Source: Salivita marina
GTDB lineage: Bacteria > Pseudomonadota > Gammaproteobacteria > Pseudomonadales > Azotimanducaceae
Reading direction: 5' to 3'
Assembly: GCA_038144425.1 (NCBI GenBank)
Contig: JAYQNS010000004.1
Location: 248,001-312,000 of the forward strand
DNA length: 64,000 nucleotides
Under the pieces are notes generated by a model that ran no database searches, was not told where the DNA came from, and saw only the letters and a program-made list of their open reading frames with translations. The position numbers were made by a program, and so were the translations under genes. Below, in pieces: positions 50,263 to 60,263 of this stretch (the stretch's first letter is position 1; each line of letters begins with the position of its first letter).

Positions 50263-51147
50263 ATGAAGCTACTGATCCTCAGTGGTCGTTCGGGCTCGGG
50301 GAAATCAATCGCCCTCGGAGCCCTCGAGGATCTCGGCTTTCACTGCATCGATAACCTGCCCGCCAGCCTGCTTGAGGCACTTCTTACGCAAGGGGAAGCG
50401 GAGCAGCGCCCGGGAGACTTTGCGGTCTCCATTGACGCCCGGAGTCTGCCCAGCGAACTCCAGAGCCTGCCGGCGCGGCTGGCCCTTCTTCGCAAGGCCC
50501 ATCCCGCCCTATCCATTGAAGTTCTCTATCTCGATGCGGAGACGGCTACGCTGCATCGCCGCTTCGGAGAAACGCGCCGACCCCACCCCCTCACGGGCCA
50601 GGGGCTCCTGCTGACCGATGCCTTGGCCCAGGAGCATGCGCTCCTCGCCGATATCCGTGCCCAGGCCGACCTCTTGATCGATACCACGCGAACCAACGTG
50701 CATAGCCTTCGGGACCAGATCCAGCTGCACGTGGGTCGCCATCGACAACGCCTCACCACGCTGATGCTGCGCTCCTTCGGCTTCAAGCACGGGGTGCCCC
50801 AGGACGCGGATCTGGTCTTCGACGTGCGCTTCTTACCCAACCCGCACTGGGAGACGGCGCTTCGGCCTCTAACGGGACGGGACCCGGCCGTAGTCAGCTG
50901 GCTCGCGGGTCAGACCGAGGTCAGCACCTACGAAGCCGAGCTAATTGCTGCGCTTCAGCGTTGGCAGCCCCGGCTGGAAGCCAGCAGCCGGGCCTACCTC
51001 ACTGCGGCCATCGGCTGCACGGGAGGACAGCATCGAAGCGTGTTCCTGGTTGAGCGTCTGGCCCAGGCCCTAGCGCCGCACTTCGGCCAGGTACTCCTAG
51101 CCCACCGCGAACTCCAGACTTTCGGGCAGGGCGGGAGCGCCCCATGA
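50263..51147 (+). CDS. rapZ: RNase adapter protein RapZ
   Basis: 294 aa from the ATG at MKLLILSGRSGSGKS, with GGAGGG about 7 nt upstream. It has a P-loop (GRSGSGKS), DNLPASLLEAL, the YLDAETATLHRRFGETRRPHPL segment, FGFKHGVPQDADLVFDVRFLPNPHW and C-terminal AIGCTGGQHRSVFLVERLA. In E. coli RapZ guides RNase E to sRNA GlmZ and so controls GlmS and amino-sugar supply. It overlaps the HPr-like gene (ATGA). Confidence 0.95.
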   Translation: MKLLILSGRSGSGKSIALGALEDLGFHCIDNLPASLLEALLTQGEAEQRPGDFAVSIDARSLPSELQSLPARLALLRKAHPALSIEVLYLDAETATLHRRFGETRRPHPLTGQGLLLTDALAQEHALLADIRAQADLLIDTTRTNVHSLRDQIQLHVGRHRQRLTTLMLRSFGFKHGVPQDADLVFDVRFLPNPHWETALRPLTGRDPAVVSWLAGQTEVSTYEAELIAALQRWQPRLEASSRAYLTAAIGCTGGQHRSVFLVERLAQALAPHFGQVLLAHRELQTFGQGGSAP

Positions 51148-51422
51148 AGGTTCGCTTGCCGCTCACCTTGATTAATCGCTTAGGGCTTCATGCCCGAGCG
51201 TCCTCGGCCTTTGTACAGACGGCCAGCCGCTTTGAGGCGACCATTACGGTTACCCACGGGGATACGGAAAAATCCGCCGACGGAAAAAGCATCATGGGCG
51301 TGATGATGCTCGCAGCCCCCTGCGGGACCACCCTCGAGGTCACCTGCGAGGGTCCGGACGCGGAGGCCGCTGCGGAAGCACTGGCGGCCCTCATCCGGGA
51401 TCGCTTTGGGGAACCGGACTAG
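51144..51422 (+). CDS. ptsO: HPr-family phosphocarrier (NPr)
   Basis: 92 aa. Phosphorylation site His is in RLGLHARASSAFVQTA and the regulatory Ser region is DGKSIMGVMMLAAPCG. Its position after rpoN-hpf-ptsN-rapZ identifies it as NPr of the nitrogen PTS, donor of phosphate to PtsN. Last gene of the lpt/rpoN block; converges with pmbA 11 nt away. Confidence 0.94.
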   Translation: MKVRLPLTLINRLGLHARASSAFVQTASRFEATITVTHGDTEKSADGKSIMGVMMLAAPCGTTLEVTCEGPDAEAAAEALAALIRDRFGEPD

Positions 51423-51433
51423 AACGCCCGACC

Positions 51434-52807
51434 CTAGGCTCCGGCGATGGTCATGCCATCGACAAGCATGCTTCCTACCTCCACCGCCCGGGGCCGCTCC
51501 CCATCGTCAGCCACGGCGCGGATATTGCGATAGACGTCCCGAAGCTGCCCCGCCACCGTGATCTCCTGCACGGGGTAGGCGATTTGCCCCCCCTCTACCC
51601 AGAACCCTGCCGCGCCACGGCTATAGTCACCGGTTACGCCATTAACCCCCTGGCCCATCAGTTCAGTGATCCAAAGCCCCGTGCCCAGCTCCTGGAGCAG
51701 CGCCTCGCGGCTTAAGCCATCGTGATTCATTGCGAGGTTGTGCACGCCACCGCCATTGCCCGTGGGGGCGAGGCCAAGGCGGCGTCCTGCGTAGACGGAC
51801 AGGGCATAGCTCTCCAGCCGTCCCTCGGCCACGAAGGCCTTGGGCGCCGTGGCCACAGCATCATTGTCGAAGCTCGCGCTCGCGAGCCCCTGGGGCCGGA
51901 GAGGATCCTCGGTAACGCTATAACGGTCAGGAAAGAGCATTTCCCCCAGAGCATCGAGGAGGAAAGAGGCCCGTCGATAGAGGGCCCCGCCGCTGATCGC
52001 TCCCACGAAATGGCCCAGCAACGTGCTGGCCACGGTGCTGTCGAACACCACGGGATAGCGGCCCGTAGGCACGGGGCGGGCATCCAGCCGCGCGAGGGCA
52101 CGCTCACCGGCGCGACGCCCTACGGCCTGAGCATCCAACCCCGCGTCGGCGCGGCGGCGGGTGACGCCCCAGCCATCGCGCTGCATCCGCGGCCCCTCTC
52201 CCGCAATCACCGCAGCGTACAAGCCATGGCGACTCCGAGGCTCGATGGCTTGGAACCCTTGGCTATTCGCATAGCAGCTAAGCCCCAGGGCGCTGGCTAC
52301 GGTCGCCCCTTCGGAATTTCGCAGCTGCGGACTCACTGCAAGGGCTGCGGCTTCGCAGGCGGTGGCCAAGGCGCGGGCCTCGTCTAGGGACAGGGCCCAG
52401 GGATGAAAGAGATCGAGATTCGGCAACACGGGCGGGGCCAGTTCCGGCGGCGCGAGCCCCGCATGGGGATCCTCCTCCGCTTGATCCGCAAGAAACAGGG
52501 CTTTCTCCACCAGCGTCTCACAGGCCTCGGGAGATAAATCGCTACTGGAGACCGTCGCCGAACGCTGACCTCGGAATACCGTGAGGGACAGATCCTGCCC
52601 CTCCGTTTGCTCTAAGGTTTCCAGCGCGCCCTGGCGTACCGTCAGCTCAAGATTTTGGCGCTTGGCAAGGCTCACCTCGGCCGCCGTGGCCCCCCGAGCC
52701 TTAGCCCGAGTCAGCAGCAGCGCCGCGCGGTCCGCAAGGGCGGCTTGCCCTGCCTCATTGACCCCAAGGCGCCCAGCGCTGAGCGCCGCCCCCTGCTTGT
52801 CTGCCAT
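51434..52807 (-). CDS. pmbA: TldE/PmbA subunit of the TldD/E metalloprotease
   Basis: 457 aa from the ATG preceded by AGGAGGGG; a longer frame upstream lacks homology. AKARGATAAEVSLAKRQNLELTVRQG, GQRSATVSSSDLSPEACETLVEKAL, VVFDSTVASTLLGHFVGAISGGALYRRASFL and GLWITELMGQGVNGVTGDYSRGAAGFWVEGGQIAYPVQEITVAG are family blocks. PmbA has no HExxxH; it pairs with TldD, which carries the zinc site, to degrade unfolded peptides such as CcdA and to mature microcin B17 in E. coli. Confidence 0.95.
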   Translation of the reverse strand: MADKQGAALSAGRLGVNEAGQAALADRAALLLTRAKARGATAAEVSLAKRQNLELTVRQGALETLEQTEGQDLSLTVFRGQRSATVSSSDLSPEACETLVEKALFLADQAEEDPHAGLAPPELAPPVLPNLDLFHPWALSLDEARALATACEAAALAVSPQLRNSEGATVASALGLSCYANSQGFQAIEPRSRHGLYAAVIAGEGPRMQRDGWGVTRRRADAGLDAQAVGRRAGERALARLDARPVPTGRYPVVFDSTVASTLLGHFVGAISGGALYRRASFLLDALGEMLFPDRYSVTEDPLRPQGLASASFDNDAVATAPKAFVAEGRLESYALSVYAGRRLGLAPTGNGGGVHNLAMNHDGLSREALLQELGTGLWITELMGQGVNGVTGDYSRGAAGFWVEGGQIAYPVQEITVAGQLRDVYRNIRAVADDGERPRAVEVGSMLVDGMTIAGA

Positions 52808-52871
52808 GACCCCTCCTGGTTCCACAATTCGGTAAACTGTGTGCTTCCTCCGCCGCCCGTGATTCCCCGCT

Positions 52872-53555
52872 ATGGATGACTTCAACGACTCGGACGCCCT
52901 GGACGACGCGCCCCCGTCGAAAAGCCAGCGTAAACGGGAAATGCACGCGCTCCGCGACCTTGCTGAGCGCATCACGGGCCTGGGCAAGGGTCAGCGTGCC
53001 GCCCTGCCCCTGAGCGATGCCTTTCACCGCGGACTCACGGAATTCGATCGCCTGAAGGCCCGGGAAGCGAGACGCCGCCATCTTTCCTTTCTGGGCAAGC
53101 TCATGCGGGATGAGGACAGCGAAGCCATCGAAGCGGCCCTCGCCCTGCATACGCAAGGCACGGCTGAGGCCACCCGAGCGCACCACGCTCTGGAAGCCTG
53201 GCGCGAAGCCCTCTTGGAAGACGGCAACGCCCTCACCCGCTGGCTCGACCTCTTCCCTCAGACGGACCGGGCCAAGCTCCGGGATACGCTGCGCAAGGCC
53301 CAGGCGTCGCGCCATCGGGGAACCGGGGACCCCACGGCCTACCGGTCGCTCTTTCGCCTGCTTCGGGACACCCATGGTGCGGACCCTAAGCCCCTGTCCC
53401 CCCACCGTCATCGACGACACCTTGAGGGTCGGCTGGCCAACCCCCACGGGGACGGACTGACCGTCCTTGCCGCAAACCCCCACCCCGGAATCAAGCGCGA
53501 GATCATGGCCCACGGCGGTGATGCGGTTCATCACGTCCGGGCCCTGTCCTATTAA
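52872..53555 (+). CDS. darP: Ribosome biogenesis factor DarP (YjgA, DUF615), 3' end probably over-extended
   Basis: SKSQRKREMHALRDLAERI is the hallmark start and RHLSFLGKLMRDED the second block; RSLFRLLRD is near the normal end. DarP associates with the 50S subunit during assembly. As written the frame runs 227 codons, the last 50 or so antisense to tldD. One extra C in the six-C run at 53398-53403 gives a TGA at 53423-53425 and a protein of about 184 residues, the expected size. The same base also restores the tldD stop, so the shorter form is favoured. Confidence 0.85.
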   Translation: MDDFNDSDALDDAPPSKSQRKREMHALRDLAERITGLGKGQRAALPLSDAFHRGLTEFDRLKAREARRRHLSFLGKLMRDEDSEAIEAALALHTQGTAEATRAHHALEAWREALLEDGNALTRWLDLFPQTDRAKLRDTLRKAQASRHRGTGDPTAYRSLFRLLRDTHGADPKPLSPHRHRRHLEGRLANPHGDGLTVLAANPHPGIKREIMAHGGDAVHHVRALSY

Positions 53556-54833
53556 AGTGGCGCCCTTCACCGGGGCCGTGATGCGACCTTCCTCAATAAG
53601 GTAGGCCTCGGTAGTGGAAAACACGAATTTCCCAGAGGTGATATCCACGGAACCGCCGCCGAAGTTAACGGCGTAAAGGCCCCGGGGCACGCTGCGAAGG
53701 ATCTCTTCGGGGTCGTCCTGCCCGGCCCGCAGAAAGGTATTGGTCATGCGCGGCATGGGCAGATGGGCGTAGCTCTCCCGCCGCCCGTTCCCCGTGGGGG
53801 CCACGTTCATGAGCCGGGCATTGGTCTTATCCTGAAGATAGCCCCGGAGAACGCCGTTCTCGATGAGCACCGTCTCCCCCGTCGCAGTGCCCTCGTCATC
53901 AATGGTGAGGGAACCGCGACGCTGCGGCAGGTTTCCCTGATCCACGACGGTGCAGAGGGAACTGGCTACGGCCTTCCCCACGCGATCGGAAAAGGTGGAA
54001 GTGCCCCGACGGTTGAAGTCCCCCTCGAGCCCATGACCCACGGCCTCGTGGAGCAGTACCCCAGGCCAACCCGGGCCGAGCACCACGGGCATGCTCCCTG
54101 CCGGCGCATCCACCGCGTCTAAATTCACCAGCGCAATGCGTACGGCCTCCCGAACCCAATCTTCAAGGCGATCACCTTCGAGCAGCTCGGCAAAGCTGAT
54201 GCGCCCGCCCCCGCCGGCACTTCCCCGCTCCCGGCGGCCGTCCTTTTCCACTACGACGCTCACGGAGAAGCGAACCAGGGGGCGCTCGTCGGCGCAGCGG
54301 GTACCGTCGCTTGCGAGCACCATCACCGTCTCTTGCCGGCCTACGAGGCTGGCGCTGACCTGGGAGACCCGCGCATCAAGAGTGCGGGCGAGGGCATCGA
54401 GGGCTCGGAGCCGCGCCGTCTTCGCTTCATCGGAGATTGAAGCGAGGGCATTTTCCCCAGCGTAGAGGGAGGGCACCCCCGCAGCTGCTGTAAAGGATAC
54501 CGCTTGCCCCGTCGCGCCCCGCCCATCGGCGATCGCGCTAGCGGCGTTGGCCGCCGCCTTGAGCGACGCCGCATCGATACCGTTGGCATAGGCAAAGCCC
54601 GTTTTGGCCCCGGCCACGGCGCGCAGCCCTACACCGTGATCAATGGAGAAGCTGGCATCCCGTACCCGCCCATCCTCCAGGACAAAGGCTTGCTGCTCGG
54701 CGTGCTGAAAATAGAGATCAGCGAAGTCGATATCCCCCCGAAGCATGATCCCGAGCTGGGTCGCCAGCTGCACCTCGGTGAGGTTAGCTGGCGCTAGAAA
54801 ACGCGCTTCCGCTGCGGCCAAGGCCTCGCTCAT
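53386..54833 (-). CDS. tldD: Metalloprotease TldD (3' frame disturbed as written)
   Basis: About 481 residues of TldD. It has the zinc motif HEAVGHGLEGD, GTSTFSDRVGKAVAS, GYLQDKTNARLMNVAPTGNGRRESYAHLPMPRMTNTFL and CGKDGQSVPVGVGQPTLKV near the end. As written the frame misses its stop and continues to 52755, antisense to darP. An extra G in the six-G run (plus strand 53398-53403) yields TVGGTGA and TAG at 53386-53388, the normal TldD ending; the coordinates use that stop. It forms the TldD/E protease with PmbA. Confidence 0.88.
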
Positions 54834-54845
54834 TTTCCTGTCTCC

Positions 54846-57800
54846 TCAATTAGGCTGGGGCGCCGATTCCTCACCGGAATCCGAAGCGGGACCGGGTTTC
54901 GCCGAGGGCTCCGGGGCTGGCGCCGCGACCTGAGCACTCTCAACCTCGAAGATTGAATCAAAGGTCAGCTCCGGCGCATCAACCTTTCCTCCGAGGAGGT
55001 AGCGCGCGCTGGAGAAGCGATCGATCTGATCGCGAAAGAGGCGCTCAGCCACCAGCACACCAGCGCCGGCAATGGGATTGGCCAGCAGCGCGGCGTAGGC
55101 CGCGGCCCAGGGCAGATTGTTGCCTACGGGAAGGGTGACCACCAGGTCCCCCGCCAGGGCGTAGCTTTCAAGGTCCACCTCTGCGACGAGCTGGAAACGG
55201 CTTGAAGGCCCCTGCACCACCACCGGGCCCTGGGTCCTTAGCCGACCCTCGGCGAGAACAAAGCCCCCTTCAATTTCATCAAAGACCAGCCCGCGCTTGT
55301 ACACATCGGAGAAATCAAAGCGCAGGCGTCGGGCAAGGGCGCTGAAGTTAAGCAGCCCTAGGACCCGCATGGGCGCACCCGCAGCATCGATCTGGATAAA
55401 GCGTCCCCGGTCGATATCAAAAATTACGGACCCCTCGGCGCTCGGGAGGGTCAAATCTTCCGGTCCCCCAGGCCAAGCGAGATCCACGTCGAAGGCAAAA
55501 TTTTCCGACTCCACCGTGGGCAAGAAGCCGAAAGCCTCAAGGGCCTCAGCCACATTGTCTCCTCCCACCCGGCCGCGATAGTGAGACCGAAGACCCGGCG
55601 CGTAGGTGAGGGTCAGGCGATGGTCCCCCCTTTCATCCGCATCCAGGCTCAGCCCCCGTCCCGAGGCCACCAGATCTTCAAGGGTGAGCGCCTTTTCATC
55701 TGCCGAGAGGCCAAAGGTGACCCCCTCGTAGGCCTCGCCAAAAAGCTCAAGCCGATCCACCTGGAAGCGAAGCGCGGGCCAACTTGCCGGTTCCAAATCT
55801 CCGAGGGCCTCCAGGGAGAAGGGGTCCTCCTCAGGGGCAGGGGTGGTCCCCATGCCATGATCCACCGCCGCCTCCAGAAGCAGCGGGGCCGCCTCCGCCG
55901 CGGCGACCCCCGCCGGGGGGAACTGCAGAGAGGCCAGGCGCAGATCCAGGCTCCGGTCTTCGAGCACTGCCAGGGATCCCGTGGCGCTGGGAAAGGAGAA
56001 AACGAAATAGGGGGCACTGACCTGCCCCGCCATAACCAGCTGGCCCGCCCCGAAGGTCGCATCCCCCCAAAGCGCTTCCTCCAAGCGCAGGGACGCAGCC
56101 AGGGGCAGGGCGCCCGCGCCCTCCTCCCCTTCTGCGGTGGGGAAGGTCGCAACCCGAGCCAACCAGGGATCAAGTTCGAAGCGGCTGACTCGGCCTTGCA
56201 CCGTCACCCCGTAGGCCGGCTCGGGCGGCAGGGGCGCATCCAGACCTAGGGCGGCGGAGCGCAAGGCTCCGGCCTCAAAGCTGGCACGAGCCGCGAGCCC
56301 TCCCCAGGCCAGCTGCAGCCACGCCGATGGGGTTTCGCCGAGGTCCGTCTGCTGATAACGAAAATCGAGGACGGAATCCCGGGCATCGAGAGGCGCAGGC
56401 AATCCGGTACGCAGATCGACAGCCTCAGACCTCGCGGAAAGCTCCAGGGCACCAGAGCGCTCAATGCGAAGATCAGAGGTGTAGCTCATGGCACCAGCCA
56501 AGCCGTCAAGGTAGGGAATGCGTAGCCAGCGCGTCAGCGCTTCTCCCCGCAAGTCACCCTCCGAGGCAAAGGCCAGTCCCCCGTCCTCCAGGCTCCCCGT
56601 GATGGCGGCCCGCAGAGGACCGTCAAAGAGCGTGCCCGTAAGCTCCTGAGCACTCAGAGCGCCGGGGTGTGCGTAGGTCACGGTGCCGCGAAGATCTTCA
56701 AGGGTGAGGCGGGAACGGCCTAGGGCCAGCGCAACCCCCTCAAGCGTAGTCGCAACAGCCAAGTGATCCGGGGCCTGCCCCAGAACCATACCCAGGTCTA
56801 GGTCAAGACTGAGGGAGCCCGCGGCCTCCCAATCCTCGTTCAAAAACCCAAGGCCAGGCCCCAGGGGCGCCGTACGAAGAAAATTCAACAGCGCTTCACC
56901 GGAGCCTTCCCCCTTCGCAGAGAGCGCCAGGCGCCGAGGCGCTTGCTCCGCCGGCAAGGTAAAGCGCCCCTCGCTGAGGCTTAGACCCTGAAGATTTGCC
57001 CCCGCGACGGTACCGTAGGCGGCCTCGGGCTCGAGCCAAAGGGTGCTCTCGATTTGCGCAAGCTCCGGCCAGCCCGGGGCCGGGCGAAGTCGCCCTCCCC
57101 GCACCGCGAGGGCAAGGGAGGCGCTCCGGGCTTCCTTTCGCTCCGGCTTCATGGGGCCATAGAGCACAAATTTCCCCCGCTCGACCCGACCGCCCCGCAC
57201 CGCCTCTAGGAGCCAGCCTCGAAGCCCGGGCTCAAGCTTTTCCGGCAGGTAGGCCCCAAGAAAGAGGGCATCAGCTTGGGTAATATTTAGGTCCAGGGCC
57301 AGGCGCCGGTTCGCCTCCTCTGGGGTGAGGCGAAGGGAAAAGGCGCCCTCGGCCTGGGCGGCCTCCCCGCGCAACGCGAGATCCCAGCCTTCCATTTCGA
57401 GCCCAGCCTCGGACCATTGAAGCGCGAGGGCACCCGTGCCGGCATCATATTGCCAACCCGCTGCAAACACCCGAGGGAAGTGAAGGTAAAAGGGGCCGCT
57501 ATCCAGCTCGAAGGTGGCCCCCCGGGCCGTGGCCTGAAGGCGCCCGTCGAGGCCCCGCACCGTAGGAACGCCTCGATAGGCCGTAGCTCGGAGATCCCCA
57601 AGGGCAGCTGAAAAGGCAAGGCTTTCGAGGGGTTTTTCCGGGTTTAGGCGCAACCGAAGATCGGTCAGCTGCCCATCCAGGGCAAGGCGTCGCAGCCAGG
57701 TATCAACCCTCTCTGGACGCCCGGGCCACGCGGCGGCCAGCTCTGACGCCGTACGCAGGGACAGGAGCGGCAGGAAAACACGAAGCTCCGGATCCACGCC

Positions 57801-58781
57801 CCCACGCCAACCTAGCGCCGCATCGGAGAAGGAGACGGGCACTCCCGCCAGCCGGCCCTGCAGGGTGCGGAGCCAAAGAGCGCCGCTCTCCTGGGTGAGG
57901 CGCTTGCCCAGAAGCTCGAGGGAGAGGGTCTCTGCCTCGAGCTGATCGCTAAACCGCAGCTTCGGCGCCTCAGCGCGCAGGCGAAACTGAAAACCCGACT
58001 CACGATCAAAGGTGCCCTCGAGGGCCAGCGCCTCCAGGGAACCACCGGGCAGCCGCGCCGCCTCGGGAATCCAAGGCGTAAGCAGACCCCGGTCAAGGCG
58101 CGAAAGGCGCCCCAAAATCCGCCCTTCACGATCGCCCTCGAGCAGCGGGTCGCCCCGCAGCTCATAGCTCAGGGTGCCCGAAGCGCCCGGCGCGCCATCT
58201 TCCTGGCTTAGGGCGAGCGCCCCCTGGTTCCAGAACCAGCCGTTCCGAAGCTCACCAGCGAGGCGCCAGCGCTGGGCGCTTCCTAGGGCAAGGGAGACAT
58301 TTTCCAGCGTGACCGCATCCGCATGGTAGATCGCCTGAAGCACCTGGGCCGGAAGCGCGGCATCGGCCGGCGCCGCGGGAAAACCGCGAAGGCGAAGGCC
58401 CGCCTCATCCTTCTCCAGGGCAATTGCTACCCCTCGAAGCACCAAGCGGCGGGCAATGGGCAAGCGGCGATAAAGGCTTTCTAGCACATCAAGCTCAAGA
58501 GCAAGGGCCTCCGCCGTAACCGCAGGGGCCTCGCGGGAACCCAGGCGAAGCCCCTCCAGCTCCAGCACGGGGCTAAAGCCAGAGAATCGTCCTCGCAATG
58601 CCGTGGCGGAGACCGGAACACCGAGCTGGGCTTGAAGGGCGTCGAGGAGTTCAGCGCGCTGGCCCCCGAGGGACGCCAGGGCCACGCGTCCAAGGCCCCC
58701 GTAGAGCGCGAGGGCTGCAAAGAGCAGCAGCCAGGGCCAAAGCCAGCGCGTGCTCCCGGCACTCGGCTTAGCCATGATCAT
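54846..58781 (-). CDS. yhdP: AsmA-like phospholipid transport protein YhdP
   Basis: About 1311 aa. One N-terminal membrane helix (WPWLLLFAALALYGGLGRVALAS) precedes a giant repeating beta domain (DUF3971 and AsmA-like repeats) and a C-terminal part with SVIFDIDRGRFIQIDAAGAPMRVLGLLNFSALARRL and GDLVVTLPVGNNLPWAAAYAALLANPIAGAGVL, the family signature. YhdP, with TamB and YdbH, carries phospholipids to the outer membrane. Start is one of three nearby ATGs (58796, 58781, 58775) overlapping the rng end; 58781 is chosen by its spacing to a GAG site. Confidence 0.92.
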   Translation of the reverse strand: MIMAKPSAGSTRWLWPWLLLFAALALYGGLGRVALASLGGQRAELLDALQAQLGVPVSATALRGRFSGFSPVLELEGLRLGSREAPAVTAEALALELDVLESLYRRLPIARRLVLRGVAIALEKDEAGLRLRGFPAAPADAALPAQVLQAIYHADAVTLENVSLALGSAQRWRLAGELRNGWFWNQGALALSQEDGAPGASGTLSYELRGDPLLEGDREGRILGRLSRLDRGLLTPWIPEAARLPGGSLEALALEGTFDRESGFQFRLRAEAPKLRFSDQLEAETLSLELLGKRLTQESGALWLRTLQGRLAGVPVSFSDAALGWRGGVDPELRVFLPLLSLRTASELAAAWPGRPERVDTWLRRLALDGQLTDLRLRLNPEKPLESLAFSAALGDLRATAYRGVPTVRGLDGRLQATARGATFELDSGPFYLHFPRVFAAGWQYDAGTGALALQWSEAGLEMEGWDLALRGEAAQAEGAFSLRLTPEEANRRLALDLNITQADALFLGAYLPEKLEPGLRGWLLEAVRGGRVERGKFVLYGPMKPERKEARSASLALAVRGGRLRPAPGWPELAQIESTLWLEPEAAYGTVAGANLQGLSLSEGRFTLPAEQAPRRLALSAKGEGSGEALLNFLRTAPLGPGLGFLNEDWEAAGSLSLDLDLGMVLGQAPDHLAVATTLEGVALALGRSRLTLEDLRGTVTYAHPGALSAQELTGTLFDGPLRAAITGSLEDGGLAFASEGDLRGEALTRWLRIPYLDGLAGAMSYTSDLRIERSGALELSARSEAVDLRTGLPAPLDARDSVLDFRYQQTDLGETPSAWLQLAWGGLAARASFEAGALRSAALGLDAPLPPEPAYGVTVQGRVSRFELDPWLARVATFPTAEGEEGAGALPLAASLRLEEALWGDATFGAGQLVMAGQVSAPYFVFSFPSATGSLAVLEDRSLDLRLASLQFPPAGVAAAEAAPLLLEAAVDHGMGTTPAPEEDPFSLEALGDLEPASWPALRFQVDRLELFGEAYEGVTFGLSADEKALTLEDLVASGRGLSLDADERGDHRLTLTYAPGLRSHYRGRVGGDNVAEALEAFGFLPTVESENFAFDVDLAWPGGPEDLTLPSAEGSVIFDIDRGRFIQIDAAGAPMRVLGLLNFSALARRLRFDFSDVYKRGLVFDEIEGGFVLAEGRLRTQGPVVVQGPSSRFQLVAEVDLESYALAGDLVVTLPVGNNLPWAAAYAALLANPIAGAGVLVAERLFRDQIDRFSSARYLLGGKVDAPELTFDSIFEVESAQVAAPAPEPSAKPGPASDSGEESAPQPN

Positions 58782-60263
58782 CAGTCTCGTTGCCATGCGC
58801 CCCCGGGGGCGCGGAAATTGCAAATTGCTCGGGCTCGAGGCCCGCACGCTCCTCAAGAATGAGGTCAATTTCCGACGGTACGGGCGGTCCTTGGCGCCTA
58901 AGCTGCCCCGCCAGGGCCGAGCCAACGGTCAGCTGAAGCTGAGCCCCGGGCGCAAGGGCCGCGGCCGCCCGGGCTACCGCATCTCGGGCCTCCGCCGCTG
59001 CAAGAGCTGCAGCGGGTCGCCATCCCAGGCCGTCGCAGTGACTGCAGGGTTCGGCCAGCTGGGCGCGAAGGCTTGGACGTACCCGTTTCCGGCTCAGCTC
59101 CACAAGCCCCAGGGGAGAAAAGGGGGAAATGCGCACTGTCGCCCCATCCCCAGCGCACCCTTCCGCCAGCCGGGCCCAGACCTGGGCCCGATGTTCGGGG
59201 CGATCCATATCGATAAAATCGATGACGATGATGCCCCCCAGGTTGCGGAAGCGAAGCACGGAAGGAATGGCTTCCGCCGCCGCTAAATTGGTGGCCAGGA
59301 GCGTTTCCCCGGCGTCTCGGCCGCCGACGAACCCCCCCGTATTCACATCAATGGCGGTGAGCGCCTCGGTCTCTTCCACCACCAGATAGGCGCCGCCGGG
59401 CAGGGCTACGCGCGGCTGCCGCGCCGCCTCCAGGGCCGCATCGACGCCGAAGGCCGTGAGCAAGCCCTGGGGACCCGGCCAGGGCTCCACGCGCTCCGCG
59501 AGGGGCGGATCTACGGCCTCGAGATAGCGCTTCGCCGCAGCCCCGAGGGCTGGATCGTTAATGATGATACGGGTGACGTCCGGCGCCGCCCAATCACGCA
59601 GGGCCGCGAGGGCCGGAGGAAGGTCCTCATAAAGGCAGCTCGGCGCGGGGGCCGTGGCCTGCGCTGCCTCCAAACGGTCCCAAAGGCTCAAAAGGCGCCG
59701 CCGATCGGCTGCGAGCGCCGCTGCGGAGGCCCCTCCGCGACGGTGCGGGCCACCAAGCCGGGGCCCTCCCCCCCTTGCAGCGCCCGAAGAATGGCCGTTA
59801 ACCGGGCGCGTTCCCTGTCGCCTTCAATACGCTGCGAGACCCCCACATGCTCGGCCCCGGGCATCAGCACCAACAGCCGAGAAGGTAAGGTGGGCGCGGT
59901 GCGGAGCCGGGGGCCCTTGGAACCCAGGGGATCCTTCACCACCTGCACCAGGATTCGATCCCCGGCCTTCAGCTGGGTTTCGAGGGGCGGCGGCGGCGCA
60001 CCGCGCCCCCGGGCCTCGGCCACGGCAGGAAAGGCGGGGCCCCGCACATCCTTGCTGTGCAGAAAACCCGCCCGGTCAAGGCCTAAATCGACAAAGGCCG
60101 CCTGCAGCCCCGGCACGACCCGAGACACCACGCCCAGGAAAAGCTGGCCCACAAGCCGGGAGCCCTCATGCCGGGTGAGATCGAAAGCCTCGGGGCGGCC
60201 GTTATGCAGCAGCGCCACCCGAGTAAGCTCGCGACCCACATCCAAAAGCAAGGTGCGGCTCAC
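58768..60263 (-). pseudogene. rng: Ribonuclease G (CafA), frame broken as written
   Basis: The first frame (GTG overlapping the maf stop as GTGA) has VGQLFLGVVSRVVPGLQAAFVDLGLDRAGFLH of the S1 domain, VQVVKDPLGSKGPRL and HVGVSQRIEGDRERARL, ending VARTVAEG. The next frame continues LLSLWDRLEAAQ, EALTAIDVNTGGFVGGRD, RNLGGIIVIDFIDMDRP with catalytic Asp residues, and the zinc-link CSHC. One extra G in the four-G run (plus 59730-59733) joins them as VAEGASAAALAADRRRLLSLWDRL, a normal RNase G of about 498 residues. It matures 16S rRNA and degrades mRNAs. The gene is otherwise intact. Confidence 0.88.
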
